Shown here piece after piece: positions 24,350 through 33,729 of a stretch of 64,000 bases of DNA. A program made the translations under genes and the position numbers. The notes under the pieces were generated by a model. That model ran no database searches, was not told the origin of the DNA, and worked only from the letters and a program-made list of their open reading frames with translations. Where the stretch lies: positions 1 to 64,000 of the forward strand of contig JAHEYG010000002.1 of NCBI GenBank assembly GCA_023251725.1, read 5' to 3'. The stretch's first letter is position 1, and every line of letters begins with the position of its first letter. The stretch comes from Sphingobacteriaceae bacterium. GTDB taxonomy: Bacteria; Bacteroidota; Bacteroidia; B-17B0; Aurantibacillaceae.

Positions 24350-26008
24350 ATGTTAAAACGTTTGCATATAAATAATTACGCCCTTATTGAGCAGGTTAAT
24401 GTTGGTTTTCCGGCTAAACTTACCGTTGTAACGGGAGAAACCGGTGCGGGCAAATCTATTTTTTTAGAAGCCTTATCCTTGGTTTTGGGAGCCAGAGCCG
24501 ATTCGAATACTTTACAGGATAAAACCAAAAAATGTATTGTTGAGGCCGAATTTAATTTGAAGAATTATGGATTGAAAGATTTTTTTACCGAGAATGAATT
24601 GGATTTTGAAGACCATACTATTTTAAGAAGAGAAATTAATCCGGAAGGTAAATCGCGGGCATTTATAAATGATTCGCCCGTGGGATTAACGGTTTTAAAA
24701 AATTTGGGAGAAAAATTGGTGGATATTCATTCGCAACACGAAACATTAATGCTTAACGAAACTGCATTTCAGTTTGATATTTTAGATTCTTATGCCGGAA
24801 CACAAATTTTATTTTCGCATTACAAAAAACAATTTGCATTATTTAATTTAAAGAAAAAAGAATTAGCAGAATTACTGGCGCAGGAATTGCAGGCAAAAAA
24901 AGATTTAGACTACTATCAGTTTTTATTTAGTGAATTGGAAGAAGCTAATTTAAAACCGGGGGAATTAAAACAATTAGAAGAAGAAAGCGCCACTTTAGAA
25001 AATTCCGGATTTATAAAATCTAATTTATTGGGATCGGCCAATTTAATTCATGATGGAGAAATGAATTTATTATCGAATCTAACAAAAATAAAACAACAGT
25101 TACAAACCTTAATTAAGTTTGGCGACTCATACAAAACTTTTTCTGAACGCGCCAACGCTTTATATATTGAAGCGAAAGATTTAGCCAACGAACTCGAAGA
25201 TGCCGAAACAAAAATAATTGCTGAGCCGCATCGTCTCGAAGAAATTAATTCGCAGTTCGATCGTATTAACCGCCTCTTAAAAAAACATAATGTAAAAAGC
25301 GAAGAAGAATTGCAAATTATTAAATCGGATATTGAAAATAAACTCAGTCAATTTGGTTCGCTCGAAAACCAAATTGAAAAATTAAATAAAGAAATTTTAA
25401 ACGCTACTAAAGAATTATCACAAACTGCAAACGATTTAAGCACAAAAAGAAAAGCAAACGCTTCTAAAATTGAAAAAGAAGTAGAACAAATGCTTACCGA
25501 TTTGTCAATGCCCAACGCCCATTTTAAAATTGCGCTTTCTAATTTAACAGAATTAAGTTCAACAGGATTTGATACCATTAAATTTTTATTTTCTCCTAAC
25601 AAGGGCAACGATTTTAAAGAACTGCATAAAATTGCTTCGGGCGGCGAGTTATCGCGACTCATGCTGAGTTTAAAATCGCTCTTAGCAGCTAAAAAATCAT
25701 TGCCCACAATTATTTTTGATGAAATTGATACGGGCGTAAGCGGCGAAGTAGCCAACAAAATCGGACAAATCTTATTGCGCATGGGCGAAAAAATGCAAGT
25801 GATAAGCATTACTCATTTACCCCAAATTGCCTGCAAAGGACAATTTCATTTATTTGTTTACAAACAAGACAACAAAAGCAAAACTATTTCTCACATTAAA
25901 GAATTAAATGCCGACGAGCGCGTAGTTGAAATTGCAAAAATGCTCAGCACCGGAAGTCCTACTCCATCGGCCATTAAAAATGCAGAAGATTTATTAAGCC
26001 GTAATTAA
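24350..26008 (+). CDS. recN: DNA repair protein RecN
   Basis: 552 residues, the normal length. RecN is an SMC-like ATPase recruited to double-strand breaks. The first residues MLKRLHINNYALIEQVNV and the Walker A GETGAGKSIFLEALSLVLG are family signatures. Two coiled-coil arms flank the middle of the protein, and the C-terminal half carries the ABC signature ASGGELSRLMLSLKS, Walker B TIIFDEIDTGVSGEVA and the H-loop SITHLPQIAC. It is followed after three bases by a sulfatase-family gene, so the two are likely co-transcribed, although their functions are not obviously related. Confidence 0.97.
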   Translation: MLKRLHINNYALIEQVNVGFPAKLTVVTGETGAGKSIFLEALSLVLGARADSNTLQDKTKKCIVEAEFNLKNYGLKDFFTENELDFEDHTILRREINPEGKSRAFINDSPVGLTVLKNLGEKLVDIHSQHETLMLNETAFQFDILDSYAGTQILFSHYKKQFALFNLKKKELAELLAQELQAKKDLDYYQFLFSELEEANLKPGELKQLEEESATLENSGFIKSNLLGSANLIHDGEMNLLSNLTKIKQQLQTLIKFGDSYKTFSERANALYIEAKDLANELEDAETKIIAEPHRLEEINSQFDRINRLLKKHNVKSEEELQIIKSDIENKLSQFGSLENQIEKLNKEILNATKELSQTANDLSTKRKANASKIEKEVEQMLTDLSMPNAHFKIALSNLTELSSTGFDTIKFLFSPNKGNDFKELHKIASGGELSRLMLSLKSLLAAKKSLPTIIFDEIDTGVSGEVANKIGQILLRMGEKMQVISITHLPQIACKGQFHLFVYKQDNKSKTISHIKELNADERVVEIAKMLSTGSPTPSAIKNAEDLLSRN

Positions 26009-26011
26009 TTT

Positions 26012-27955
26012 ATGCAGTTTATAAATTATCTCTTACAATCGCCCTTAAAATTTTTATTTAAAGTTTGGCTCTACCATTTAATTTTATTTTTTATTTTACG
26101 ATGCGTTTTTTATTTCGTAAACAACTCAGCGATAAACTCAGATGAAGCTTCGTTTAGTACCGAAGCATTTTTTATCGGCTTCAGGTTTGATAATGTAATT
26201 ATTTGTTATTCGTTATTTATTCCGTTTATTTTATTAAGCGCAGGTACATTTTTAAAAACCCGAAAAAAATTAATCACCTTAAGTTTCGTCATTTTCTGCG
26301 CAGAGTTTGCCATTGTAGAACTTATTATTTGCTCTAACATTCCGTACTTTCATCAATTTGGTGCTATTATTTCTAAAAACGCATTTTTATGGGGACAATC
26401 GCCCGGTTTAATGTTCGGACTAATTTTTTCGAGTTTCAGCTATTGGGGTTATTTGATTTTATTTTTTGGATTTTATTTTATCTCGTTTGTACTTCTTAAA
26501 AAATTATTTCGACAGGCTAAAGAAGATCTTGAGGAAGACAAACCTGTAAAATTGGGTTTTAAAATAGGCGCTTTTATTATTGTGGGGGGATTTATTTTTT
26601 TGGGAATTAGAGGAACCGCTTCACGCAAAACAACCATTCATCAGGGCTTCGCAAGTATTTCAAACAGTAAATTCATAAACAGTTTAGGATTAAATCCGTG
26701 TTTTGTTTTTATAAAAAGTTTTGTGGAAGAAAATCCTGCTTACAATTATAAAATACCTTTTGTTATAACCGAATATTTTAAAAACGTCAAAAATTATTTA
26801 GGAATTACAAATCCGCAACCATTATCCATTGATAGAAACATAAGTTTCGGAAATGAACCGCCAACTAAACAAAATGTAGTGATTGTAGTAATGGAGAGCA
26901 TGGCCATGTATAAATTGGGTTATTTGCAGGGAAAAAATCTTTGTCCCAATTTTAATTCACTAATTAAAGAATCCGTTTTTTTCGATCGTTTTTATTCTTC
27001 GGGAATGCACACGTTTAATGGTTTGTTCTCCACCGAAACGGGTTTCCCTGCCATTTACACCGAAAACAGTTTACATAATTACACCGCGCAATCCTTTAAC
27101 AGCATCGGTTCTATTCTCAATAAAAATAATTACGAAAATTATTTTTTTACTTCTCACGACCCTAATTACGATAACATGGCAGGCTTTTTTAAACTAAACG
27201 GATACCAACATATCATAGGAGAAAGTGATTTTCCCCTTTCAGATATTGTGAGTACACTCGGTGTGCCCGATCATGTTTTATTCGACAAAGTCATCAAACA
27301 AATAAACAAAGATCATCTTACAAAACCATTTCACGCAATGGTTTTAACTTCGAGCGATCATGGTCCATGGTTTGTGCCGGATAATATTTCTTTTAAACCA
27401 ACAGCCTCCGACCAAAAAGACAGATCCACACAATACGCCGATTGGTGTATTGGAGAATTCATGAAAAAAGCAAAACAACAAACCTGGTACAACAATACTA
27501 TATTTATTTTTTTAGGAGACCATGGGGTGTATTCAGAACACACCTACGAATTGCCTTTAAGTTTTCATAATATACCATTGGTAATTCATCAGCCTTCCAA
27601 ATTAAACCCCGATACTATTTCTAATCCTTCTTACCAACCCGATATCCCGGCAACGGTAATGAGTTTATTAAAAATTAATTATGTAAACAATGGTTTTGGT
27701 GTAGATATTTTAAACCAAAAACATTCTTACATTTTTTTTAGCAGCGATGAAGAATATGGTATTATGCATGCTAACGGAAATTATTATTTTAAAGTGGTTG
27801 CTACCGACGAAAAACATTTAAAAAATGGAATTGTATTGGATAAAACTGAGTTTTATGAAACTAAAAAAAGTTTTTCCGACAGTATGGATTACAACGCCAA
27901 TGCCATTATTGAAGCAGCGAGATTTTTAATACATAAGAATTATTACAATAAATAA
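26012..27955 (+). CDS. membrane sulfatase-family protein, LtaS-like
   Basis: 647 residues. The first ~200 residues hold five transmembrane helices, followed by an extracytoplasmic sulfatase/alkaline-phosphatase-superfamily domain. The metal-site motif VVIVVMESMA, the nucleophile region SGMHTFNGLFSTETG (threonine as likely nucleophile) and IFLGDHGVYSEH match the LtaS / phosphoglycerol-transferase group (PF00884). Gram-negative members often transfer phosphoglycerol or phosphoethanolamine to surface glycans or lipids. The substrate here is unknown. The ATG lies three bases after the recN stop. Confidence 0.88.
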   Translation: MQFINYLLQSPLKFLFKVWLYHLILFFILRCVFYFVNNSAINSDEASFSTEAFFIGFRFDNVIICYSLFIPFILLSAGTFLKTRKKLITLSFVIFCAEFAIVELIICSNIPYFHQFGAIISKNAFLWGQSPGLMFGLIFSSFSYWGYLILFFGFYFISFVLLKKLFRQAKEDLEEDKPVKLGFKIGAFIIVGGFIFLGIRGTASRKTTIHQGFASISNSKFINSLGLNPCFVFIKSFVEENPAYNYKIPFVITEYFKNVKNYLGITNPQPLSIDRNISFGNEPPTKQNVVIVVMESMAMYKLGYLQGKNLCPNFNSLIKESVFFDRFYSSGMHTFNGLFSTETGFPAIYTENSLHNYTAQSFNSIGSILNKNNYENYFFTSHDPNYDNMAGFFKLNGYQHIIGESDFPLSDIVSTLGVPDHVLFDKVIKQINKDHLTKPFHAMVLTSSDHGPWFVPDNISFKPTASDQKDRSTQYADWCIGEFMKKAKQQTWYNNTIFIFLGDHGVYSEHTYELPLSFHNIPLVIHQPSKLNPDTISNPSYQPDIPATVMSLLKINYVNNGFGVDILNQKHSYIFFSSDEEYGIMHANGNYYFKVVATDEKHLKNGIVLDKTEFYETKKSFSDSMDYNANAIIEAARFLIHKNYYNK

Positions 27956-27957
27956 AT

Positions 27958-27965
27958 TATATTTG
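27958..27965 (+). promoter_or_regulatory. candidate fabI promoter -7 element
   Basis: TATATTTG, an exact TAnnTTTG match straddling the end of the upstream gene. It would give fabI a leader of about 55 bases containing the hairpin motif at 27974-28014. Confidence 0.5.
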
Positions 27966-27973
27966 TATACTTA

Positions 27974-28014
27974 TCCCGAAGGTCCAAAGGACTCCCTTGG
28001 AGGAAGCCTTCGGC
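27974..28014 (+). repeat. nested inverted repeat in the fabI leader
   Basis: CCGAAGG (27976-27982) pairs with CCTTCGG (28007-28013), and inside it TCCAA (27983-27987) pairs with TTGGA (27997-28001). It ends in GGCT, 12-13 bases before the ATG. Related shorter motifs sit at the same distance upstream of the genes starting at 12384 (-) and 61930 (+). Confidence 0.6.
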
Positions 28015-28027
28015 TAAAACAAACAAT

Positions 28028-28834
28028 ATGTCGTATCAGTTATTAAAAGGAAAACGCGGAATAATTACCGGTGCATTGGATGAACATTCTATTGCGTGGA
28101 AAGTAGCGCAAAAATGTCACGAAGAAGGCGCCACTTTTACGCTCACAAATGCGCCGATAGCCTTGCGCATGGGCGAAATAAAAAAACTGGCTGAGCAAAC
28201 CGGTTCTACAATTATTCCTGCCGACGCCACTTTAGTTGATGATCTCACTAAACTTTATACCGAGAGCATGGATGTGATGGGCGGTAAAATTGATTTTGTT
28301 TTACATTCGATTGGCATGAGTGTAAACATTCGTAAAAACATTCCTTATACCGCTTTGAATTACGATTTTTATAATAAAGGAATTGATATTTCGGCTTTGT
28401 CGTTTCATAAAATGCTGGCCACTGCTCACAAATTAGATGCTTTAAATGAACATGCTTCTGTTGTTGCCTTAAGTTACATTGCGGCGCAACGTGCTTATCC
28501 GTTTTATACCGACATGGCCGATATAAAAGCGATGTTAGAAAGTATTGCCCGTACATTTGGTTACCATTATGGGAAATCAAAAAAAGTTCGGATTAATACC
28601 ATTTCACAATCGCCAACAAAAACAAGCGCGGGCGGTGGTATAAAAGGCTTTGCCGAATTTTATGAATTTGCTCAATTGCAATCACCCTTGGGAAATGCAA
28701 GCGCCGATGATTGCGCAAATTTTTGCGTAGCCATGTTTTCTGATTTAACTAAAATGGTTACCATGCAAAATTTGTATCACGACGGCGGTTACAGCACAAC
28801 GGGAATAAGTCAGGAATTGATTGAGAAAATTTAA
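28028..28834 (+). CDS. fabI: enoyl-ACP reductase (NADH)
   Basis: 268 residues of the short-chain dehydrogenase superfamily. FabI reduces trans-2-enoyl-ACP in the last step of each fatty acid elongation cycle and is the triclosan target class. Seen are the divergent N-terminal nucleotide-binding segment GKRGIITGALDEHSIAWKVA, DFVLHSIGMS, and the catalytic tyrosine/lysine pair in FYTDMADIKAML (Tyr-x6-Lys) preceded by the second conserved tyrosine in ALSYIAA. The C-terminal YHDGGYSTTGI is also typical. It probably has its own promoter within the end of the preceding gene. Confidence 0.95.
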   Translation: MSYQLLKGKRGIITGALDEHSIAWKVAQKCHEEGATFTLTNAPIALRMGEIKKLAEQTGSTIIPADATLVDDLTKLYTESMDVMGGKIDFVLHSIGMSVNIRKNIPYTALNYDFYNKGIDISALSFHKMLATAHKLDALNEHASVVALSYIAAQRAYPFYTDMADIKAMLESIARTFGYHYGKSKKVRINTISQSPTKTSAGGGIKGFAEFYEFAQLQSPLGNASADDCANFCVAMFSDLTKMVTMQNLYHDGGYSTTGISQELIEKI

Positions 28835-28860
28835 AGCAGGTTACTCCGCTCAACAAAATA

Positions 28861-28893
28861 GAACGCGGATTTTGCGGATTTACGCAGATTTCA
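28861..28893. repeat. GCGGATTT-type short repeat
   Basis: AACGCGGATTTTGCGGATTTACGCAGATTTC between fabI and the epimerase: three degenerate units of a repeat family commonly seen between genes in Bacteroidota. It is non-coding. Confidence 0.6.
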
Positions 28894-28907
28894 TTGGTGG
28901 AAAATAA

Positions 28908-29936
28908 ATGATTTTAACTTTCAAACCTTTTCAATTAGAATTTAAATATCCATTCGGAGTTTCTTCCAATACACGAACTCATACACCTGCCGTTTTTACG
29001 AAATTACAACACAATGGTTTTGTTGGATACGGAGAAGCTTGTTTGCCAAAATATTTAGGTGAAACACAGGGAGAAACTATTTTATTTTTAGAAAAAGCAA
29101 AAATAATTTTACAAAATATTTCCTATCCCACAATCAACATTTTATATGAAATTGACAAAATCTCTAATGGAAATAACGCCGCCAAAGCTTCCATAGATAT
29201 TGCGCTGCACGATTTAATTGCAAAATCTCAAAATAAAACTGTTGCTCAATTACTCGGGTTCAAAAACCCATCGTCACAAATAACTTCCTACACAATTGGA
29301 ATCGACGACGAAAAACAAACCGCAAAAAAAATTGAAGAAGCAAAACAGTTTTCTGTTCTAAAAATAAAAGCAGGAACGGCCGATGATAAAAAATTAATTA
29401 CAGAGATTAGAAAATATTCTGATAAACCAATTTACATTGATGTAAACCAGGGATGGAAAGATAAATTTTTTGTGCTGGATATGTTACACTGGATGAAAGA
29501 ACAAAATGTTATTTTAGTGGAACAGCCCATGCCAATTACAATGTTAGAAGAAATGGCTTGGGTTACGGCGCAAAGTCCGTTGCCAACAATAGCCGACGAA
29601 AACATAAAACGTTTTACTGATATTGATAAAATTGCAGGATGTTTTTCGGGAATAAATATTAAGTTGATGAAATGCACAGGAATGCAGGAAGCTTTTAAAA
29701 TGATTACTTACGCGAAACAAAAAGGATTAAAAATTTTATTGGGTTGTATGGCCGAAAGTTCCTGCGCTGCTTCAGCAATGGTGCAATTTATGGATTACGG
29801 CGATTATGTAGATTTAGACGCGCCTACCCTTTTAAAATACGATCCTTTTAGCGGAATTAGTTATGAAAACGGCAAAGTAATGGTAAATAACGGTTACGGT
29901 ACAGGGGCAGTACCAAAATCGGATTTTTATATTTAA
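28908..29936 (+). CDS. dipeptide epimerase (L-Ala-D/L-Glu type)
   Basis: 342 residues of the enolase superfamily, muconate-lactonizing-enzyme subgroup. The active-site set is complete: KIKAG (base lysines), metal ligands in YIDVNQGW, VEQPM and TIADE, the second base in INIKLMKC, and the specificity motif DLDAP near the C-terminus. Known members epimerise L-Ala-D-Glu or other dipeptides, mostly in recycling of murein peptides. The exact substrate cannot be read from sequence. It follows fabI after a short repeat. Confidence 0.88.
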   Translation: MILTFKPFQLEFKYPFGVSSNTRTHTPAVFTKLQHNGFVGYGEACLPKYLGETQGETILFLEKAKIILQNISYPTINILYEIDKISNGNNAAKASIDIALHDLIAKSQNKTVAQLLGFKNPSSQITSYTIGIDDEKQTAKKIEEAKQFSVLKIKAGTADDKKLITEIRKYSDKPIYIDVNQGWKDKFFVLDMLHWMKEQNVILVEQPMPITMLEEMAWVTAQSPLPTIADENIKRFTDIDKIAGCFSGINIKLMKCTGMQEAFKMITYAKQKGLKILLGCMAESSCAASAMVQFMDYGDYVDLDAPTLLKYDPFSGISYENGKVMVNNGYGTGAVPKSDFYI

Positions 29937-29993
29937 ATTGCATTGTAAAATATTATTTAATTTTTTACGTTTAATAAATAAGCAATTATAAAG

Positions 29994-31505
29994 GTGAACA
30001 TCTACTCAAAAAAACAGCAATGGAAATGGGCTTTATTTATTATTGCCATTCTCATTATTATTACTTCGCTGTGGTACACCAATAATTTAGTAAAGCGAAT
30101 TGCCAACGATGAACGTACCAAAGCCAAATTGTGGGCCGAAGCGGTTCAGAACAAAGCGAAGCTTATAAAATTTACCAATGTATTATTTACCAAAATAAAA
30201 ATTGAAGAGCGTAAAAAGGCCGAGCTCTACGCCGAAGCTGCCAAACAATTTGCTAACCTAAGTAACGATGCAGATATAAGCTTTGTTTTAAAAGTTTTGC
30301 AAGACAATACCACTGTGCCGGTAATTCTTACCAATCAAAAAGGCGAAATAACTGCCAACCGTAATTTAGACTCGCTTAAATCGAAAGACACGGTTTATTT
30401 GCGGGAAGAGTTAAATATCATGAAAGAAAAATATGCCCCGGTTGTAATTAAGGGGTATAAAAATTTCAATAATTTTTTATATTATAAAGACAGCAAAGTT
30501 TTTACCGACATAAAATTAGTATTTGATAGTTTAACAAAACAATTTATGAATGATGTTGCCATAAACACAGCCGCCGTTCCGGTAATTTATACCGATTCGA
30601 GTAAAACAAAAATAATTGAACGCAGTAATAAAATTGATACATCAAAAGTTGGTAGTCAGGAAAAATTACAAAAAGAATTATCGCGTTTGGCACAGCAAAA
30701 TACGCCGATAGAAATTGATTTGGGCGAAGGAAGTAAAGGATATATTTTTTATGAGGAATCGACCCTACTCTCGCAATTAAAATATTATCCCTACGTACAA
30801 TTTGGTGTAATTGGATTATTTTTATTGATTGCGTATATTTTATTCAGCACCGCGCGCAAAGCAGAACAAGATCAGGTTTGGGTGGGAATGAGCAAAGAAA
30901 CCGCACATCAATTAGGCACGCCGCTATCTTCTTTAATGGGATGGAACGAACATTTGCGTTCAATTAACGTGGATGAAAGTGTAGTGGATGAAATGACACG
31001 AGATATAAAACGATTGCAAACTATTACCGAACGTTTTTCTAAAATTGGTTCGCAACCCACTTTGCTGGATGAAGATGTTTGCGCAGTTATAAATAATTCG
31101 GTGGACTATTTAAAAAAACGTACTTCAAAAAATGTGGCCTACGAATTAATTCTTCCCATGAAAGAAGTTCATGTGCAAATGTCGATTGCTTTATTTGAAT
31201 GGGTGATAGAAAATTTATGTAAGAATGCTGTGGATGCCATGGATGGAAAAGGCATGCTTAAAATAAAAGTAATGGAAGTACCGGAAGGAATTGCAGTGGA
31301 TATAAGCGATACCGGAAAAGGAATTCCAAAATCAAAATTTAAAACTGTTTTTGAACCGGGCTTCACCACCAAACAACGCGGCTGGGGATTAGGTTTATCC
31401 TTATGCAAACGCATCATCGAAAATTATCACAAAGGAAAAATATTTGTTTTAAGCAGCGAAACAAATAAAGGAACAACGTTTAGAATTTTATTGAATAGAT
31501 TTTGA
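29994..31505 (+). CDS. orphan membrane histidine kinase
   Basis: 503 residues starting at GTG 29994. TM1 (WALFIIAILIIITSLWY) and TM2 (FGVIGLFLLIAYILFS, near residue 270) bracket an extracytoplasmic sensor domain of about 230 residues. The dimerisation box is AHQLGTPLSSLMGW, with the phospho-accepting histidine near residue 305 followed by Gln rather than the usual Glu. The ATP-binding domain shows N box WVIENLCKNAVDAM, G1 DISDTGKGIP and G2 GWGLGLSLCKRI. No response regulator is adjacent. The ligand is unknown. Confidence 0.93.
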   Translation: MNIYSKKQQWKWALFIIAILIIITSLWYTNNLVKRIANDERTKAKLWAEAVQNKAKLIKFTNVLFTKIKIEERKKAELYAEAAKQFANLSNDADISFVLKVLQDNTTVPVILTNQKGEITANRNLDSLKSKDTVYLREELNIMKEKYAPVVIKGYKNFNNFLYYKDSKVFTDIKLVFDSLTKQFMNDVAINTAAVPVIYTDSSKTKIIERSNKIDTSKVGSQEKLQKELSRLAQQNTPIEIDLGEGSKGYIFYEESTLLSQLKYYPYVQFGVIGLFLLIAYILFSTARKAEQDQVWVGMSKETAHQLGTPLSSLMGWNEHLRSINVDESVVDEMTRDIKRLQTITERFSKIGSQPTLLDEDVCAVINNSVDYLKKRTSKNVAYELILPMKEVHVQMSIALFEWVIENLCKNAVDAMDGKGMLKIKVMEVPEGIAVDISDTGKGIPKSKFKTVFEPGFTTKQRGWGLGLSLCKRIIENYHKGKIFVLSSETNKGTTFRILLNRF

Positions 31506-31550
31506 ATCACTCCAAAGATTGCAGATTTCCGAAATGGTACGCCCTCGTTC

Positions 31551-31584
31551 TGCTTCTCTAATTCTTCATTTTTAATTCTACATT
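31551..31584. repeat. AATTCTTCATTTTTAATTCT-type short repeats
   Basis: Irregular tandem variants of AATTCTNCATT between the kinase and the cyclase gene ends. The reverse complement (AGAATGAAGAATG) recurs at 12948-12960. Confidence 0.5.
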
Positions 31585-31585
31585 C

Positions 31586-32335
31586 TTAATTTATTTTATA
31601 CAACACCGGCTTACTCGGACTCGCATCATTTTCGAAACTGGCAATTTGCAGGTTTAAAAAATAAGTTCCATCTGTAATTTCGTTGGCAACGTAAATTAAT
31701 TCGGTAATTGTTTTTTGAAATTGTGTGTTGTGCGGATATTGCCAAAACATATGATGCGCTGCTAAAATCCCGCCATCAATTTCTTTATCTACGCTTGGCA
31801 TGTCGAACAATAAATGTTCGACTTTTGTTTTATTTAAAAACGCCATCGCCTCTTCGGTAATATATATAGGGTTTGAATTGGAATATTGATGACTTAATTT
31901 ATCGCCAGTATTATCAAGTGTTCTTATAATTAAAGCTTCTGCGTTATCATGCGTTAAAGCCAATTCAATTTGTTTTTTAGAAATTACAAAATCACCATTT
32001 GCCAATTGCTCAGGTCTTATAGAGATGAGTTCTGCTAAAAACATAAAACGTTTAAGGCAATGATTAATGGTGATGAATTCTTTGCTGATGTGTCCAACAC
32101 ATTCGGTATGCGTTCCGTTGCCATGCGGATTAAATAAAATATTTCTAAAATTTACTGAGCCGCCTTTACTTACATCGCCAATCCAATCGCCGTTACGAAC
32201 CGGTTCTAAACTCATTGGCTTTACGTACCACGCACTTACGCAGTTGGTATGACTATGCAAAGGAATTGAAATATCAATGGGTTTAGAAAAATCAACCTGA
32301 AACTCATTTTCTTTGTGAAAAATATTTGCAATCAT
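31586..32335 (-). CDS. cyclase-family metal-dependent hydrolase
   Basis: 249 residues of the PF04199 cyclase / kynurenine-formamidase-like family. The metal-binding signature HGNGTHTECVGH (HxGTHxExxxH type) lies at residues 71-82, with further family motifs LIIRTLDN and HLLFDMPSVDKE.DGG..AHH. Known members hydrolyse N-formylkynurenine or cyclic amides. The substrate here is not determined. It starts 11 bases downstream of murF and is probably in the same operon. No other tryptophan-degradation gene is nearby except the glutaryl-CoA-type dehydrogenase 15 kb away. Confidence 0.87.
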   Translation of the reverse strand: MIANIFHKENEFQVDFSKPIDISIPLHSHTNCVSAWYVKPMSLEPVRNGDWIGDVSKGGSVNFRNILFNPHGNGTHTECVGHISKEFITINHCLKRFMFLAELISIRPEQLANGDFVISKKQIELALTHDNAEALIIRTLDNTGDKLSHQYSNSNPIYITEEAMAFLNKTKVEHLLFDMPSVDKEIDGGILAAHHMFWQYPHNTQFQKTITELIYVANEITDGTYFLNLQIASFENDASPSKPVLYKIN

Positions 32336-32346
32336 TTATTTTTATT

Positions 32347-33666
32347 TTATAATGCTTCTTTTAATATTTCCAGTTTCATGCCGCGCGAACCTTTAATGAG
32401 AATGGTTTTGTTTTTTATTTTTTGCTCTTTTAAATAATTCAAACACTCATTTGTATTAGAAAATGTTTTGTATTTGGGAACGTTTGCTTTTATAAATTCA
32501 GAGCCAATTAAAATAACTTCGTTTAATTTATTTTCTGTAAGAAACGATATTACTTTTTTATGTTCTTCGTTCGAATATTCGCCCAGTTCAAACATATCTC
32601 CCAAAATAATTAATTTATTATCCGCCATAAGCCCGGCAAAATTTTCAATTGCTACTTTCATACTCGACGGATTAGCATTATAAGCATCCAGTATTAAAGT
32701 GTTATGTTCCGTTTTTTCTAACTGCGAACGATTCATTGCCGGAACATATTCGCTAAGCGCTTCATTAATCAATTTATCTTCCACCTTAAAATAATTTCCA
32801 ATACAAACGGCGCATAATAAATTAATAAAATTATAATGGCCTATAATTTTAGTTTTTATAACAGGTAATTTATTCCAGTCGTTTTCATTGTTACCGGTCG
32901 TCCATTTAAAACTTACAAATTCATTATCATTAAACTCTTTTCCAACGCAACTGCACGATTCTGAAATTCCGTAACTAATTTTATTATTTGCTTTCGCCAA
33001 TTCATTTAGCACCTCATCATCGCCATTCACGAAAATTTTCCCGGTTTTCTTTTCAATGAAACGATACATTTCGCTTTTGCCTTTTTTCACACCTTCTATC
33101 CCTCCAAAACCTTCGAGATGGGCTTTTCCAATATTGGTAATTAATCCGAAATCAGGTTCAGCAATTTTACAAAGCATTTCAATTTCTCCCTGATGATTCG
33201 CGCCCATTTCAATAACCGCCATCTGGTGTTGTTTGGTAATGGATAATAAAGTTAAAGGAACGCCGATGTGATTATTTAAATTTCCAACGGTAGCTAAAGT
33301 TTTATATTTTTTGGAAAGCACCGCGTTAATTAATTCTTTGTTGGTCGTTTTGCCATTGCTTCCGGTAATAGCAAGAATGGGAATTTTTAATTGCCTGCGA
33401 TGATGATTACTTAAATCCTGAAGCGCCTGTAATACATCCTTTACCAAAAAAATATTATTATTCACTAAAAACTTTTCTTCATCCACAATCGCATAAGCAC
33501 AACCACCTTCAATTGCTTTTGGTGCAAATTCATTCGCATTAAAATTATCTCCGCTTAACGAAAAAAATAAAGAACCTTTAATTAATTTTCGTGTATCGGT
33601 ACAAACTTTTTGTTCGCACTCAATAAATAAAGCGTAAAGTTTTTCAGTTGAAGTGAAATCAGACAT
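32347..33666 (-). CDS. murF: UDP-MurNAc-tripeptide--D-Ala-D-Ala ligase
   Basis: 439 residues. MurF adds D-Ala-D-Ala to the UDP-MurNAc tripeptide, the last cytoplasmic ligase step of peptidoglycan precursor synthesis. The N-terminal substrate domain shows DTRKLIKGSLFFSLSGDNFN. The ATP-binding domain has AITGSNGKTTNKELI and VIEMGANHQGEIE, and the C-terminal domain has LILDAYNANPSSMK and ILGDMFELGEYSNEEH. An intrinsic terminator lies only a few bases upstream of the ATG. The gldJ-murF order is also known from Flavobacterium. Confidence 0.96.
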   Translation of the reverse strand: MSDFTSTEKLYALFIECEQKVCTDTRKLIKGSLFFSLSGDNFNANEFAPKAIEGGCAYAIVDEEKFLVNNNIFLVKDVLQALQDLSNHHRRQLKIPILAITGSNGKTTNKELINAVLSKKYKTLATVGNLNNHIGVPLTLLSITKQHQMAVIEMGANHQGEIEMLCKIAEPDFGLITNIGKAHLEGFGGIEGVKKGKSEMYRFIEKKTGKIFVNGDDEVLNELAKANNKISYGISESCSCVGKEFNDNEFVSFKWTTGNNENDWNKLPVIKTKIIGHYNFINLLCAVCIGNYFKVEDKLINEALSEYVPAMNRSQLEKTEHNTLILDAYNANPSSMKVAIENFAGLMADNKLIILGDMFELGEYSNEEHKKVISFLTENKLNEVILIGSEFIKANVPKYKTFSNTNECLNYLKEQKIKNKTILIKGSRGMKLEILKEAL

Positions 33667-33670
33667 ACTG

Positions 33671-33708
33671 CAAAATAAAAAACCCTCCCCGAATATTGGG
33701 GAGGGTTT
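33671..33708 (-). terminator. intrinsic terminator after gldJ, abutting the murF start
   Basis: AAACCCTCCCC (33680-33690) pairs perfectly with GGGGAGGGTTT (33698-33708) around a seven-base loop. On the minus strand it is followed by TTTTTTATTTTG. The U tract ends about four bases before the murF ATG (33666). Confidence 0.88.
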
Positions 33709-33729
33709 GAATATTATTTATGAACACTA

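Noticed and set aside
28861..28893. Possible attachment site or IS end between fabI and the epimerase
   Set aside because: It is a short degenerate GCGGATTT repeat without terminal inverted repeats, flanking duplications or a transposase.
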